From contig JAHRYS010000001.1 of assembly GCA_020621985.1 (NCBI GenBank), forward strand, positions 712,459 through 776,458: a stretch of 64,000 nucleotides of DNA, in the 5' to 3' direction. This document shows positions 42,918-51,984 of the stretch, one piece after another. The stretch comes from Candidatus Ferrigenium altingense (GTDB lineage Bacteria; Pseudomonadota; Gammaproteobacteria; Burkholderiales; Gallionellaceae). Numbering within the stretch: the stretch's first letter is position 1; each line of letters begins with the position of its first letter. Made by a program: the position numbers and the translations under genes. The notes beneath the pieces were generated by a model. That model had not been told where the DNA came from. It worked only from the letters and a program-made list of their open reading frames with translations, and searched no databases.

Positions 42918-43667
42918 TCACGCCGCCTTGGGCAGTTCATGGAATTGTCCGTTGGCCGGATACGCCGTCACCAGCCGTTTCCCTTCGCCAATGTTGTTGG
43001 TCACCACCAGCACCAAATTGCGTCTGGCATTCAGGAAATACCGCCCTTCCTGCTTGCCGTGATGAGCGTATTGCGCCGCTGCCCACAGGGAATGACGGAT
43101 CACTTCACGAACCGAGGAATCTGAGGACAGCTCGCGCAGCTTCTTCCAGGCCGCTTGTGCGGATCGCTCTGCAGCGGACAGGAACCGGTCGGCGATGCGT
43201 TCCAGCACATGGTGGGTAACAGATACTTCCCCGAATCCGGCGACCGTCACCGTCTCCCTGTGCGGTGCGCTGACCAGCAGGTCTTCGGAAGATTCCAGCG
43301 GGAAGTCATCGAACCAGTCAGCATCCTTGCCCACGCTGACCGGACAACCGGCAAAGCGGGTGGTGAGGAAATTGGCGTAGGGTGCTAAGTGAGCTTTGTC
43401 CGACTTCATGGCTTGCAGTTTGCGGATGGCGCCTAGCGATACGACCAGCTTGGTGTTGGCATTGCCAATGACAGTGTTGCCGACCACGCCCTTGTCTTCC
43501 AGCAGATACCGCATGGCGGCAAGCTCTGCTGCGATCTGGCGGTCTTCAATCTGTGGCAAGACGCGGACTCTCAGCAATCCCTTGGGACGCATGGGGGTGT
43601 TGGTCCAGTACACCAGGAAGGTATCTGGCTGTTCGGTTGCGATGGTGAAGGTTTTTAGAATGTTCAT
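42918..43667 (-). CDS. uncharacterised protein of an island operon
   Basis: About 249 residues from MNILKTFTIATEQ, the ATG preceded by a G-rich stretch; a longer frame to 43721 looks untranslated. Seen: two possible structural halves, an N-terminal mixed region (VGNTVIGNANTKLVVSLGAI) and a helical C-terminal half (HHVLERIADRFLSAAERSAQAAWKKLREL). Homologues, if any, would be island proteins; I cannot assign a role. Confidence 0.55.
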   Translation of the reverse strand: MNILKTFTIATEQPDTFLVYWTNTPMRPKGLLRVRVLPQIEDRQIAAELAAMRYLLEDKGVVGNTVIGNANTKLVVSLGAIRKLQAMKSDKAHLAPYANFLTTRFAGCPVSVGKDADWFDDFPLESSEDLLVSAPHRETVTVAGFGEVSVTHHVLERIADRFLSAAERSAQAAWKKLRELSSDSSVREVIRHSLWAAAQYAHHGKQEGRYFLNARRNLVLVVTNNIGEGKRLVTAYPANGQFHELPKAA

Positions 43668-43677
43668 GTCGCCCCCC

Positions 43678-43830
43678 CTAATTCCAGAACAGGCGGTAGG
43701 CGATGAATACCGGAACCGCAATCACGAAGATGGCGGCGATCCAGTCGAGGGCGTCGAAGCGATAGCGGCGCGTAGGGATGGCCTCAGGTGTCGCCGGGGT
43801 GGTTGGTGGTAAATGTTTCTGACAGTGCAT
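43678..43830 (-). CDS. small single-pass membrane protein
   Basis: 50 residues from MHCQKHLPPT; AAAGGAG lies upstream. One C-terminal transmembrane helix (WIAAIFVIAVPVFIAYRLFW). First gene of the leftward five-gene operon. Confidence 0.5.
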   Translation of the reverse strand: MHCQKHLPPTTPATPEAIPTRRYRFDALDWIAAIFVIAVPVFIAYRLFWN

Positions 43831-43987
43831 TTTGTTGCTCCTTTCTCGTGTGAGTGGAGCAAATCTACCAAGGTCGAAAAATTCCCAAAGCACTATTTGC
43901 AAAAATGGTGCGCAGGCCGCGCACTAAGTCCGTTACGGACAAAGGAGAGGTGGAAACAGGGTGATCTACGATGAGGGAGGAAATGGC

Positions 43988-44067
43988 ACTTCTATAAAAC
44001 TACACCATTCACGCAATCACAAGGCCGTGGATATTGGCTTTGCGGTGGACTTCTATAAAACTACACC
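43988..44067. repeat. 19-bp direct repeat pair
   Basis: ACTTCTATAAAACTACACC occurs exactly at 43988-44006 and 44049-44067, 61 bp apart. The second copy overlaps the end of the XRE regulator gene and the pair lies upstream of the leftward operon that begins at 43830. Candidate regulator or initiator binding sites. Confidence 0.6.
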
Positions 44068-44438
44068 TTAGGCGCGCGCTTGGCTGTGGCGGACAGATGT
44101 ACGCACAGCTGCTTGAGTGTGTTCATGGCGAATTCCCGATCCTTGGGAGTTAATTCGGATATCCACTCGTTGAGGATGTGCGACTGATCATCAGCTCTGG
44201 GCGAGGAGGCTGCGACCAGACGATAGAGCGGGATATTGAGTGCATCGGCCAGCTTTTCTAATCGCTGGATGGAGGGCAGGTTGCTGCCGCGCTCGAAGCG
44301 CGAAACTGTTTCCGTATCCACGCCGATGCGTTCGGCCAGTTCGGCCTGCGTCCAGCCCAGCTTCTTGCGGCGCTCGGAGATGTTGGCTCCCAGCATCACG
44401 CCCAGCTTGCTGCCCTGATTCTTCTTTGTCGCTGCCAT
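44061..44438 (-). CDS. XRE-family transcriptional regulator
   Basis: A 125-residue DNA-binding protein. The canonical HTH_3 domain is at about 12-72 (LGANISERRKKLGWTQAELAERIGVDTETVSRFERGSNLPSIQRLEKLADAL); the C-terminal region is helical. Four copies of a CGACAAAT/ATTTGTCG-type motif surround its start, suggesting autoregulation, and it probably controls the leftward operon downstream and perhaps the rightward secreted-protein genes. Confidence 0.85.
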   Translation of the reverse strand: MAATKKNQGSKLGVMLGANISERRKKLGWTQAELAERIGVDTETVSRFERGSNLPSIQRLEKLADALNIPLYRLVAASSPRADDQSHILNEWISELTPKDREFAMNTLKQLCVHLSATAKRAPKV

Positions 44439-44510
44439 ATTTGTCGTCTCAGATGTGCCGACAAATATTGTTGTGCTTCGACAATCAATGAAGAATGATA
44501 TTATTTGTCG
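44439..44510. promoter_or_regulatory. operator array of the XRE regulator
   Basis: ATTTGTCG at 44439-44446 and 44503-44510, CGACAAAT at 44459-44466 and CGACAAT at 44479-44485. The alternating orientations and position between the XRE start and the rightward genes are those of an operator region. Confidence 0.65.
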
Positions 44511-44598
44511 AGTACCGTAAATATTTGTTGTTCGTCGGCCTGAAACATTCGGTCAGATGTGGTCAATCGCATTATTTCAATATCAGGGAGAAAACGGG

Positions 44599-45267
44599 AT
44601 GAAGAAAGCATTGGGTTGGTTGCTGTTGAGTTTTGCGGTGTATTCGAGTCAGTCATCAGCAGGATTTATGGGAGATTTGTTCGATGTGTCCGGAAACAGG
44701 CTGAAGAAGTATGAAACCGTGCTGGATAAGGAGCTCGTCGATGTCTTCTATACATTAACCCCGGACGGCAAGACGGAAGGTGTGGCGTCGGATATCGGCA
44801 AAGAAGGATTTGTACTGGAGGCGCTGAGCAAGAGTTCGCTGTCTATTCAAAGGTCGATGTTTCGCGAATCTAATATGAACTACATCGTCAACGATATGAA
44901 TGGATATTCTTATGATTCCACCTCCGATATTTTGACTCAAAAATACGTCACCTTTGTTAAGGCGCGCGGCAACGTGGTGAAGCTGTACAAACCAAAGATG
45001 GGGAAAATTATCAATTCCCTGTTTGCGGTGCCATTCCAACCGATGCAGAAAACTGCTGAGTGGTACGACCTCGATAATGCACTGATCGAATACGATAAGA
45101 CAGGTAGTCCGGTTTCGTTTATGGCGCGCGCACATCAGGCCAGAACCACTTTTGGCGTTGATGATTATCAGTACACCACGATTTATTTCGGCAAGGGAAA
45201 TTGCCGGTATCTGGAGAACAATACCAAGAACTCGGACTTTCAAGAATATGTGATTCGTGATCTTTAA
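44599..45267 (+). CDS. uncharacterised secreted protein
   Basis: About 222 residues from MKKALGWLLLSFAVYSSQSSAG, an apparent Sec signal peptide; GGGAGAAA precedes this ATG. The mature part is mixed alpha/beta. It heads a rightward group of three exported proteins after the XRE operator region. Family unknown. Confidence 0.6.
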   Translation: MKKALGWLLLSFAVYSSQSSAGFMGDLFDVSGNRLKKYETVLDKELVDVFYTLTPDGKTEGVASDIGKEGFVLEALSKSSLSIQRSMFRESNMNYIVNDMNGYSYDSTSDILTQKYVTFVKARGNVVKLYKPKMGKIINSLFAVPFQPMQKTAEWYDLDNALIEYDKTGSPVSFMARAHQARTTFGVDDYQYTTIYFGKGNCRYLENNTKNSDFQEYVIRDL

Positions 45268-45300
45268 TCAGTCACTTAACAAGAAAAGGAAAACGCGAGA

Positions 45301-45657
45301 ATGAAAAAATTACTGGCTGCAATAGTGGTTTCCATTGCTGTTTTTTATAGTGTGTCAGTGAAGGCCGATATTCCGATATTTGGTATGGATGCTGCCAACC
45401 AAGCGGCACATGACCAGATTTACGGCGAGGGTATGTATGGCCAAGCAATAGCCGAAAGAGAGCGTGACAGGATTCGTGCAGAAGAGTGGCAAGCGCAAAT
45501 GTGGCGTGAACGAGTAGCCGAAGAAGAAAGGCAAAAAGCTCTGGCGTTGGAAAAAAAGAAAGCAGAAGAGCAGATGCGTGCGGACAGCGAGAAAGTGGCC
45601 CACAAAAAAGCACACATGCATCCGAAAAAATCGGTAGGAAATAACCAGTCTAAATAG
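45301..45657 (+). CDS. small exported, charged helical protein
   Basis: 118 residues with a signal peptide (MKKLLAAIVVSIAVFYSVSVKA) and a long Glu/Arg/Lys-rich helix (AERERDRIRAEEWQAQMWRERVAEEERQK). Periplasmic location is likely. No known family. Confidence 0.6.
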   Translation: MKKLLAAIVVSIAVFYSVSVKADIPIFGMDAANQAAHDQIYGEGMYGQAIAERERDRIRAEEWQAQMWRERVAEEERQKALALEKKKAEEQMRADSEKVAHKKAHMHPKKSVGNNQSK

Positions 45658-45725
45658 AACACTTTCTTCATGCCCATTCAGGGCAAAGGAGTGGATATAC
45701 ATAAATTTTATAAGGGAAAACTGCA

Positions 45726-46337
45726 ATGAAGAAACTAATCCGATCGTTTGCGCTTGTTGTTGCTGTTATCTTGTTGACTGGCTGTGCAAACAGCAGCAAC
45801 TTTGTCCGTCCAGCCAAAGATTCGTTGGTATTTGGAAAGTCAACCCGCGCTGATGTGGTCAGCTTGGTAGGCAAGCCGGCCTCGCAACAGGAAAGTGTTC
45901 CATTTAACGGCGAGAAATTTCAGGTGGTGTCGTATTCCTACATTGGGATAGCCAGCTTTTTGGGTAAAGTGATTCCGCAGCGCAATCTATCCTACTGGTT
46001 GTATAACGATAAGCTGGTCGGCGAGGCATTCAACAGCTCTGTTGACGGCGAGACAACTGAGTTCGATGGAAGCAAAGTGGCGTCCATCGAGAAAGGGAAA
46101 AGCACTCGGGCGGACGTTATCGCGCTGATCGGCCAGCCCTCAGGTCAATTCTTTTATCCGCTAGTGAAGGATAAGGATGGGGTTGGGTTGGTCTATGAAT
46201 ACTCGATCAATAGGGATGCTGGCATGTTCAACCTCTTCCTCCAGAATAACGCTCTACTGATCGTCACCCTCAACGCAAGCGGTGTGGTCACGGATGTGTA
46301 CTACAAGAAAAACGGGGTTGAGCAAGTTAAATCATGA
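45726..46337 (+). CDS. lipoprotein with two BamE/SmpA-like repeats
   Basis: A 203-residue protein with a lipoprotein signal peptide (LLTGCANS lipobox, Cys about 20). Seen: an internal repeat, FGKSTRADVVSLVGKPAS (about 36-53) and KGKSTRADVIALIGQPSG (about 124-141). This is the G-x-(T/S)-R-x-(E/D)-V-x-x-x-x-G-x-P signature of SmpA/OmlA/BamE-like domains, here present twice. Outer-membrane location is likely. Confidence 0.75.
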   Translation: MKKLIRSFALVVAVILLTGCANSSNFVRPAKDSLVFGKSTRADVVSLVGKPASQQESVPFNGEKFQVVSYSYIGIASFLGKVIPQRNLSYWLYNDKLVGEAFNSSVDGETTEFDGSKVASIEKGKSTRADVIALIGQPSGQFFYPLVKDKDGVGLVYEYSINRDAGMFNLFLQNNALLIVTLNASGVVTDVYYKKNGVEQVKS

Positions 46338-46578
46338 GGTTTGGAAGCTCGATTTATTAGCCTGAGTTATGGGAGGCAAGGAGGAGCGGCATAATCGAGT
46401 TCGATATGCTGACCAAGGGCGCGTGCTACAGGAACTAATAAGTACGGTGGGGGTAAGCGAGGCCAAGGCGACAGAGGCTCGCTCCATCGACAGCGTTGAG
46501 GAAAAGAAAAGTACCTGACCAAGTGGCAACGCTGTTGTACCTGACCTATTGGTGGCTGCCTTATTTGAAAGGAGTGTT
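46338..46578. other. gap with a possible 49-aa frame
   Basis: About 240 bp. A short frame (46369-46518, MGGKEERHNRVRYADQ...) exists, with weak start signals. No terminator is evident. Confidence 0.3.
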
Positions 46579-47001
46579 ATGAAAACTCTGCTTAAAGAAC
46601 TTTGGGGGCAGGCCAACTCGCCATACCAGTTTAAACTGCCTACCCTGAAAGAAATCTTGATCCCGGCAGCCGTAGCGGGGGCGTTCCTGATTCTCAAGCA
46701 CAACCCAGCATTCATCGTACCGGCATTTATCTTGTTGTTCGGAGTATTCTTCTTCTGGTTGCTCGTGCAAGCACGGAATGGCGAGCTTATGCAGAGGGCA
46801 TCCGGAGGTGAAGGTGCGGAACACGACCTCGGAGGTAATCTATCTGAAGGCACCCACTGCTTTGATGATGACTTTGATTTCACCCTCTTGTCAGATGATC
46901 CAATTTGCAACATTGATGGCACACCGATGATCGGCATGATGGACATCAATGGAAATCCCTATGGCATTACTTCCAGTTCACACATGCTCGATAACGATTA
47001 A
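46579..47001 (+). CDS. uncharacterised membrane protein
   Basis: About 140 residues from MKTLLKELWGQ, with GGAG before the ATG. Two adjacent hydrophobic segments (IPAAVAGAFLILKHNPAFIVPAFILLFGVFFFWLLV split over about 28-62), then an acidic C-terminus. Function unknown. Confidence 0.55.
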   Translation: MKTLLKELWGQANSPYQFKLPTLKEILIPAAVAGAFLILKHNPAFIVPAFILLFGVFFFWLLVQARNGELMQRASGGEGAEHDLGGNLSEGTHCFDDDFDFTLLSDDPICNIDGTPMIGMMDINGNPYGITSSSHMLDND

Positions 47002-47110
47002 AAACCGCTTTGGAAATTTTCCGACCTAGGTAAATTGAGTGAACAGCTGATTGCGGAGGGCGTGCTTCAAAACTTTCCGTAAAAAGCCCCTTATACGGAG
47101 AGTTCACACT

Positions 47111-47749
47111 ATGCCCCCTAGCAGCAATGCGGTTTTGCAGTTCCCTGTGAGGAATGCGCCAAACATCGTAAACCGGAAAGTTCCGCTGCGCCTCAAGAAC
47201 GCGGACTACCGCAGCCGCGAATATCTCACCGAACAGGAAGTCGATCAGCTCATCGATGCGGCCGGCAGAGTAGGGCGGCACGGCCACCGCGATGCGACTT
47301 TAATCCTGCTGTCTTATCGTCACGGCCTGCGTGTCACCGAATTGGTCAGCCTGCGCTGGGAGCAGGTCGATCTCAGGCAAGGCCTGATGCATGTCAATCG
47401 CCTCAAGCACGGCAACCCCAGCGTCCATCCAGTGCGCGGCCCCGAGTTGCGCGCACTGCGCCGCCTGCAGCGCGACTATCCCATGATGCCCTATGTGTTC
47501 AGCAGCGAGCGCAAAGCGCCGCTCACCGATGATGCCATCCGCAAGATCGTCGGCCGGGCAGGGAAGGAGGCCAAGCTGCCGTTCAGCGTCCACCCGCACA
47601 TGCTGCGCCATGCCTGCGGCTACAAGCTGGCACAGGCCGGACAGGACACCCGTGCCATCCAGCACTACTTGGGACACAAGAACATCCAACACACCGTCCG
47701 TTACACCCAGCTGTCGCCGGATCGGTTCAAGGACTTCTGGAAGGACTAG
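47111..47749 (+). CDS. short tyrosine recombinase (FimB/XerC-like)
   Basis: A 212-residue protein consisting almost only of a catalytic domain: Arg in SYRHGLRVTELV, HPHMLRHACGYKL, LGHKNIQHTVRYTQLS with the Tyr. It lacks the N-terminal core-binding domain, as in FimB/FimE-type invertases. ATG chosen at 47111 because GGAGAG is 11 nt upstream. It may control inversion or be an independent element. Confidence 0.85.
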   Translation: MPPSSNAVLQFPVRNAPNIVNRKVPLRLKNADYRSREYLTEQEVDQLIDAAGRVGRHGHRDATLILLSYRHGLRVTELVSLRWEQVDLRQGLMHVNRLKHGNPSVHPVRGPELRALRRLQRDYPMMPYVFSSERKAPLTDDAIRKIVGRAGKEAKLPFSVHPHMLRHACGYKLAQAGQDTRAIQHYLGHKNIQHTVRYTQLSPDRFKDFWKD

Positions 47750-47754
47750 TGTAG

Positions 47755-48075
47755 ATGCGCATACAAGACGAAGAGATACTCAAGCGGCTGGATAGTCTGT
47801 TTCCCATTCGCGCCAGGCTGGTGAGCATGCATAGCGGCGACAAAGGCCGGTTCGAGTTGACTGATCATCAAGGCAACGAGGTTGGAATTGAGGGTGTCTC
47901 GCCATTGCGCATCATCGCGGTGCTTAGAAGTCACGATTATCCAGAGGTATTCGAAGAGATTGCCGCCTTTGACGGCGAGATCGTGTTCAGTAAACCTGCT
48001 GTGCCTCCCGCAAAAACAAGAAAACGTCCACTTCATCCTCTGGACGACCATCCTACCGTCCGTAACTTCTTTTGA
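47755..48075 (+). CDS. uncharacterised small protein
   Basis: 106 residues, starting 6 bp after the recombinase stop. Soluble alpha/beta with a basic C-terminus. Close spacing suggests co-transcription with the recombinase. No known domain. Confidence 0.5.
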   Translation: MRIQDEEILKRLDSLFPIRARLVSMHSGDKGRFELTDHQGNEVGIEGVSPLRIIAVLRSHDYPEVFEEIAAFDGEIVFSKPAVPPAKTRKRPLHPLDDHPTVRNFF

Positions 48076-48187
48076 TGACACCTGAAAGAATGACAGGACA
48101 ACACAGATGCACACTGTTCATTACAGACACTGTGCGCGCACTGCGTCTGTAATGGCAATTAACCACTTCACCACCTACAATCCAAGC

Positions 48188-49648
48188 ATGACAAGCTACA
48201 TCACCAAATCCCGCGTCCTGTCAGGACTCAGATGCCCCAAGCGGCTCTGGCTGCAAACTAACAAGCCGGAACTGGCCAAACCGTCATCCACATCCCAGCT
48301 GACCATTGCCAATGGCATCGAGGTAGGCAGCATGGCTCGACTGAATTATCTGGGCGGGATACTGATCGGACACATCGAGCAGCCCGATCTCGCGGTAACT
48401 GAGACCGCGCAACTGATTGCACGCATTCCGCCTGTGCCATTGTTCGAGGCAGCCTTCGTTCATGCTGGCGCACTGGTGCGTACCGATATTCTCGTGCCGA
48501 CAGATAGTGGCTGGCGTATGGTCGAAGTCAAATCCTCCGGCAGCGTCAAAGACCATCACCTGATCGACTGCGCAATGCAGCTATGGGTGCTGGAAGGCGC
48601 AGGTGTAAATGTTCCGCAGGTCAGCGTTGCGCATGTCGATACCGGCTTTGTATATGCGGGCGATGGCAACTACGATCAATTGCTCCTTGAGGAGGATGTC
48701 ACCGAGCAGGTGAGGGCGCTGTTGCCCGAAGTGCCTGCATGGCTGGCATCTCATCGCGCCATCCTAGGCAACCTCATGCCCTGTATCCGGATGGGATCTC
48801 AATGCAAGCCGGACTGTCAGTTCAAAGCTTATTGTGAACAGGAGCTGCCTGAATACCCAGTGTCCATTCTGCCTAATGGACGCAAGCTCATCACCGATCT
48901 GCAAGATGCCGGCATAGAGGATGTGCGCGACATCCCGGACGGCATGCTCACCCATGAAAAACATATCAGGGTCTGGCAGGCCACTCGCACCAACCAGCCG
49001 TTCATCTCGGATGAGCTGCGGGACGAATTGGCCAAGCTGCCGTATCCGCGCTTCTATCTGGATTTCGAGACCATCAACTTCGTCATCCCACGCTGGGTCG
49101 ATACACGTCCGCACCAGCAGTTGCCGTTCCAGTGGTCATGCCACATTGAACGGCAGGGCGGGGCGCTGGTGCATCGCGAGTTTCTGGATACCAGTGGCAC
49201 CGCACCCATGCGAGCCTTCGCTGAAAGTCTGATTGATGCCGTCGAGGATGACGGGCCTATCATTGTCTACGGCAGCTTTGAAAGTACCGTACTCAAGGGA
49301 CTCATCAACTTCTGCCCTGATCTTGAATGTAACTTGAACGACATTATTGATCGATTGGTGAACCTGCTGCCGTGGCTGCAGAACCACTATTACCATCCAG
49401 CCATGAAAGGATCGTGGTCGATCAAGGCGGTACTCCCAACCGTCGCTCCGCATCTAGATTACTCGCAACTGGAAGATGTGCAGAACGGCACGCTGGCGCA
49501 GCTTGCCTACATGGATATCATCAATCCCGAAACTGATGCGACTGAACGCGATCAGAAAATCCATAACCTGCTTAAATACTGCGAGCTTGATACGCAGGCG
49601 ATGGTGGAGGTGGTGAGGTTTTTTGTTGGTGTGTTACCAGTGCGGTAG
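48188..49648 (+). CDS. DUF2779 nuclease: PD-(D/E)XK plus DEDD-like domains
   Basis: About 486 residues from MTSYITKSRVLSG; upstream ATGs at 48107 and nearby lack the conserved start. Seen: N-terminal CPKRLWLQ, a D...ExK core (ALVRTDILV...MVEVKSS, about 94-120) as in Cas4-like nucleases, a Cys cluster (C-x6-C-x3-C-x6-C, about 197-215) for an Fe-S or Zn site, and in the C-terminal half an RNase H-fold 3'-5' exonuclease-like start FYLDFETINF (about 287-296) with ETDATERDQ and CELDT downstream. DUF2779 proteins occur near defence and mobile genes. Function predicted, not established. Confidence 0.78.
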   Translation: MTSYITKSRVLSGLRCPKRLWLQTNKPELAKPSSTSQLTIANGIEVGSMARLNYLGGILIGHIEQPDLAVTETAQLIARIPPVPLFEAAFVHAGALVRTDILVPTDSGWRMVEVKSSGSVKDHHLIDCAMQLWVLEGAGVNVPQVSVAHVDTGFVYAGDGNYDQLLLEEDVTEQVRALLPEVPAWLASHRAILGNLMPCIRMGSQCKPDCQFKAYCEQELPEYPVSILPNGRKLITDLQDAGIEDVRDIPDGMLTHEKHIRVWQATRTNQPFISDELRDELAKLPYPRFYLDFETINFVIPRWVDTRPHQQLPFQWSCHIERQGGALVHREFLDTSGTAPMRAFAESLIDAVEDDGPIIVYGSFESTVLKGLINFCPDLECNLNDIIDRLVNLLPWLQNHYYHPAMKGSWSIKAVLPTVAPHLDYSQLEDVQNGTLAQLAYMDIINPETDATERDQKIHNLLKYCELDTQAMVEVVRFFVGVLPVR

Positions 49649-49843
49649 ATCATTACCAGTAATTATTTACGGCCCGAAACCTGCACTTCACCAAGTTCGG
49701 TTTTCGACACATTGCCACCCTTCGACTTTCTCAATAGCAGTCGTTCAATGCAGTCATTTACACAAAATTCCGCACACCCTCGGATTTTGCAGTATGGAGA
49801 ACACCCATAAGAGCCACGTACACACTTCAACCATCTTTAATAG

Positions 49844-50467
49844 CTAGCCTTTAATTTCCCTAACTGCTGTGACAGCCCCACGCAATACAAATATTGCGGA
49901 GCGCAGAAAGAGGATGGCGAGTGCCAAACCTACCAATATATCTGGCCAACCTGAATGGGTGTACCACACGCCTGCGGCAGCAAATAATACAGAGACATTT
50001 GCAATAACGTCGTTGCGAGAACACAACCAGACTGAACTCATGTTTATGTCATCAGATCGGTGCCGCCAGAGCAGAAAAAAACATAAGCTGTTCGCAGCAA
50101 GCGCGAGCAACCCAATAACACCAATGGCCTCGAATGCTGGAACATAAGGGAAGAGTATCCTGTAAACCGCCTGACCTAGAACAAAAAGGCCAAGCATCGC
50201 CATAAGGCCGCCCTTAAACAGTGCTGCAATGGCTTTCAACCTCTCGCTACGTGCAACAACGTATAGGCTGAAACCGTAAACCAGAGCGTCGCCAAGCATA
50301 TCCAGAGAATCGGCCACTAATGAGACGGAGCCAGAGATCAGTCCTGCCGTAAGTTCCACCAAAAACATAACGGCATTGATGGCCAATACTATTTTTAGCG
50401 TCGAGCTTTGGCGGGCACGAAGCGCTTCAATCTCACAAGATTTGTCGTTGCAACAATCTGCCATCAT
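49844..50467 (-). CDS. CDF-family metal cation efflux protein
   Basis: A 207-residue inner-membrane cation diffusion facilitator. Seen: a Cys-rich N-terminus (CCNDKSC), about six transmembrane segments, and the metal-site motifs in TM2 (VADSLDMLGDA) and TM5 (SRNDVIANVS). It lacks the long C-terminal cytoplasmic domain of many CDF proteins, as in short members near RND operons. Likely substrates are divalent metals such as Co, Zn or Cd. It closes the leftward metal-resistance operon. Confidence 0.85.
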   Translation of the reverse strand: MMADCCNDKSCEIEALRARQSSTLKIVLAINAVMFLVELTAGLISGSVSLVADSLDMLGDALVYGFSLYVVARSERLKAIAALFKGGLMAMLGLFVLGQAVYRILFPYVPAFEAIGVIGLLALAANSLCFFLLWRHRSDDINMSSVWLCSRNDVIANVSVLFAAAGVWYTHSGWPDILVGLALAILFLRSAIFVLRGAVTAVREIKG

Positions 50468-50558
50468 CTATGTCCAGAAGCTATTCGAAACACACCGTGG
50501 CAGATGCATGATCCAGTAAACACCCTATGCAGATATTTTAGCTTCATGACCCTCTCAA

Positions 50559-51815
50559 CTAGAGATTGATTTCAACGCGCGCACCTATGATCCATACGTT
50601 CTGTCGCGCGGGATTCATATTTGGGTGAGTAACATATTGCACGGTGGGTTGAAACGCGAGCCACGGATTAACTTGCATGCGGTAGGTCGCTTCAGTGCTT
50701 GTTTCGCTACTCAGGCTCACGTTGAGGCGCTGATAAGTGGCGCTGGCATGACTGACGGTAACTCCAATGGCCGAAATATCGTCGTCACGTCCGGCAATCA
50801 GGCCGTGGTAGCGCAAGCCAATACTTCCCGTCCAATCCGACTGATGGATATCTTTACTAGCTACGCCGTAACGAATGAAACCGGACAGCCCCTGCGCAGG
50901 ATGGTCCTTTTCATTCATCAGGGTGCGTTCCGCCAGGAAATAGGCACCCTGACTTGGGTGAAGTACGGGATTGAGAGGATCCAGGTCGTTAAAACGTGTG
51001 GAGTAACGCCAAAAACCGATTGCTGTTTTGTTGAAGTATTCCCTTTCCTCGGGCAGTATGGTACCGGTTTGGTCGGGCTGCGGAGTAAGTCCGAGTTCCA
51101 CAATGGAAAGCGTCCCGTCGCCCTTGTTCAACTGAATATGTGTGCCGCGCGGGTTATTAGGGTCTCCCGGCACACCATCAGTCAGCGCATATTGAGCATA
51201 AAAGTTTTTGCTAGGCGTGGTGTACTTCACACGTAGCGCTAACGCGCCAACTGGGAAGATAGGCGGGGCGTTCATGCCTGACTGCCCCAAGTCATTTGCC
51301 ATGCCATAAGGAGTCTGGGTAAACACACTGGATGTGTCGTTGACGTAAAACTCGGAATCTATCGCATATAGGCCGAACAGCACCGACAGGGTTTCGTCAG
51401 AGAAGCCCTTTTGTACCCAGGCTTGAAAAAACTTTGCAGTGTTGTTCGACTCAATGTTGTCCACGATGACGAAGCTATCAACGTAATCGCGGTTAAATTT
51501 GCTGCCGAGTTGGCTGTGATATTGAATGTAGGCAGAGGTGGCGTCCCATCCCAGCAATTTTTCTAGGTTCATCTTGACCCTGGCTTCGGTGTTGCCCATC
51601 CATGCTGTGCCACGCTTGACGCCACCCGACAGGTTAGACAGAACATCGCTCTTGTGGGTAAATCCCAGATCAACACCCTCTTTATACAAATCAGAACGCA
51701 TCCCGCCCCAATCACCGGAAAGCGTCTCGGCATTCCAGTCTGGCCCCTTATCTTCTTCGGCTAAAACAGAACCAACGCAACCAATAGCCATAACAAATGC
51801 CAATACATACCGCAT
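50559..51815 (-). CDS. OprB-family carbohydrate-selective porin
   Basis: About 418 residues with a signal peptide (MRYVLAFVMAIGCVGSVLA); start chosen at the ATG 7 nt after AGGGAG. Seen: GDWGGMRSDLYKEGVDLGFTHKSDVLSN near the N-terminus, the family's hallmark, then beta-strand rich sequence ending VWIIGARVEINL. Outer-membrane porin. Lying inside a metal-efflux operon is unusual; it may act in metal passage or be accidental cargo. Confidence 0.85.
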   Translation of the reverse strand: MRYVLAFVMAIGCVGSVLAEEDKGPDWNAETLSGDWGGMRSDLYKEGVDLGFTHKSDVLSNLSGGVKRGTAWMGNTEARVKMNLEKLLGWDATSAYIQYHSQLGSKFNRDYVDSFVIVDNIESNNTAKFFQAWVQKGFSDETLSVLFGLYAIDSEFYVNDTSSVFTQTPYGMANDLGQSGMNAPPIFPVGALALRVKYTTPSKNFYAQYALTDGVPGDPNNPRGTHIQLNKGDGTLSIVELGLTPQPDQTGTILPEEREYFNKTAIGFWRYSTRFNDLDPLNPVLHPSQGAYFLAERTLMNEKDHPAQGLSGFIRYGVASKDIHQSDWTGSIGLRYHGLIAGRDDDISAIGVTVSHASATYQRLNVSLSSETSTEATYRMQVNPWLAFQPTVQYVTHPNMNPARQNVWIIGARVEINL

Positions 51816-51984
51816 AACCATCTCCCTTTTTCACGCACATTATCCAACGACAACGCATGGCTTGGCTGTCGAAAGTTGGGCCAAGCTGCTCAGAATATCT
51901 CCTTACCCAAATCTCATAATCCCTTCACAAAACATGCAACGACTTGGCTAGCACAGAGACACCTCCACCATTTATTCTTAAGCG

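Noticed and set aside
46369-46518. 49-aa frame MGGKEERHNRV... between the lipoprotein and the next membrane protein
   Set aside because: No Shine-Dalgarno and no recognisable pattern; noted in the gap entry but not called a gene.
46332-46949. 205-aa minus-strand frame opposite the 46579 membrane protein
   Set aside because: It is antisense to a better-supported gene with a ribosome binding site and transmembrane segments; its Ser/Arg/Pro-rich composition is typical of a shadow frame.
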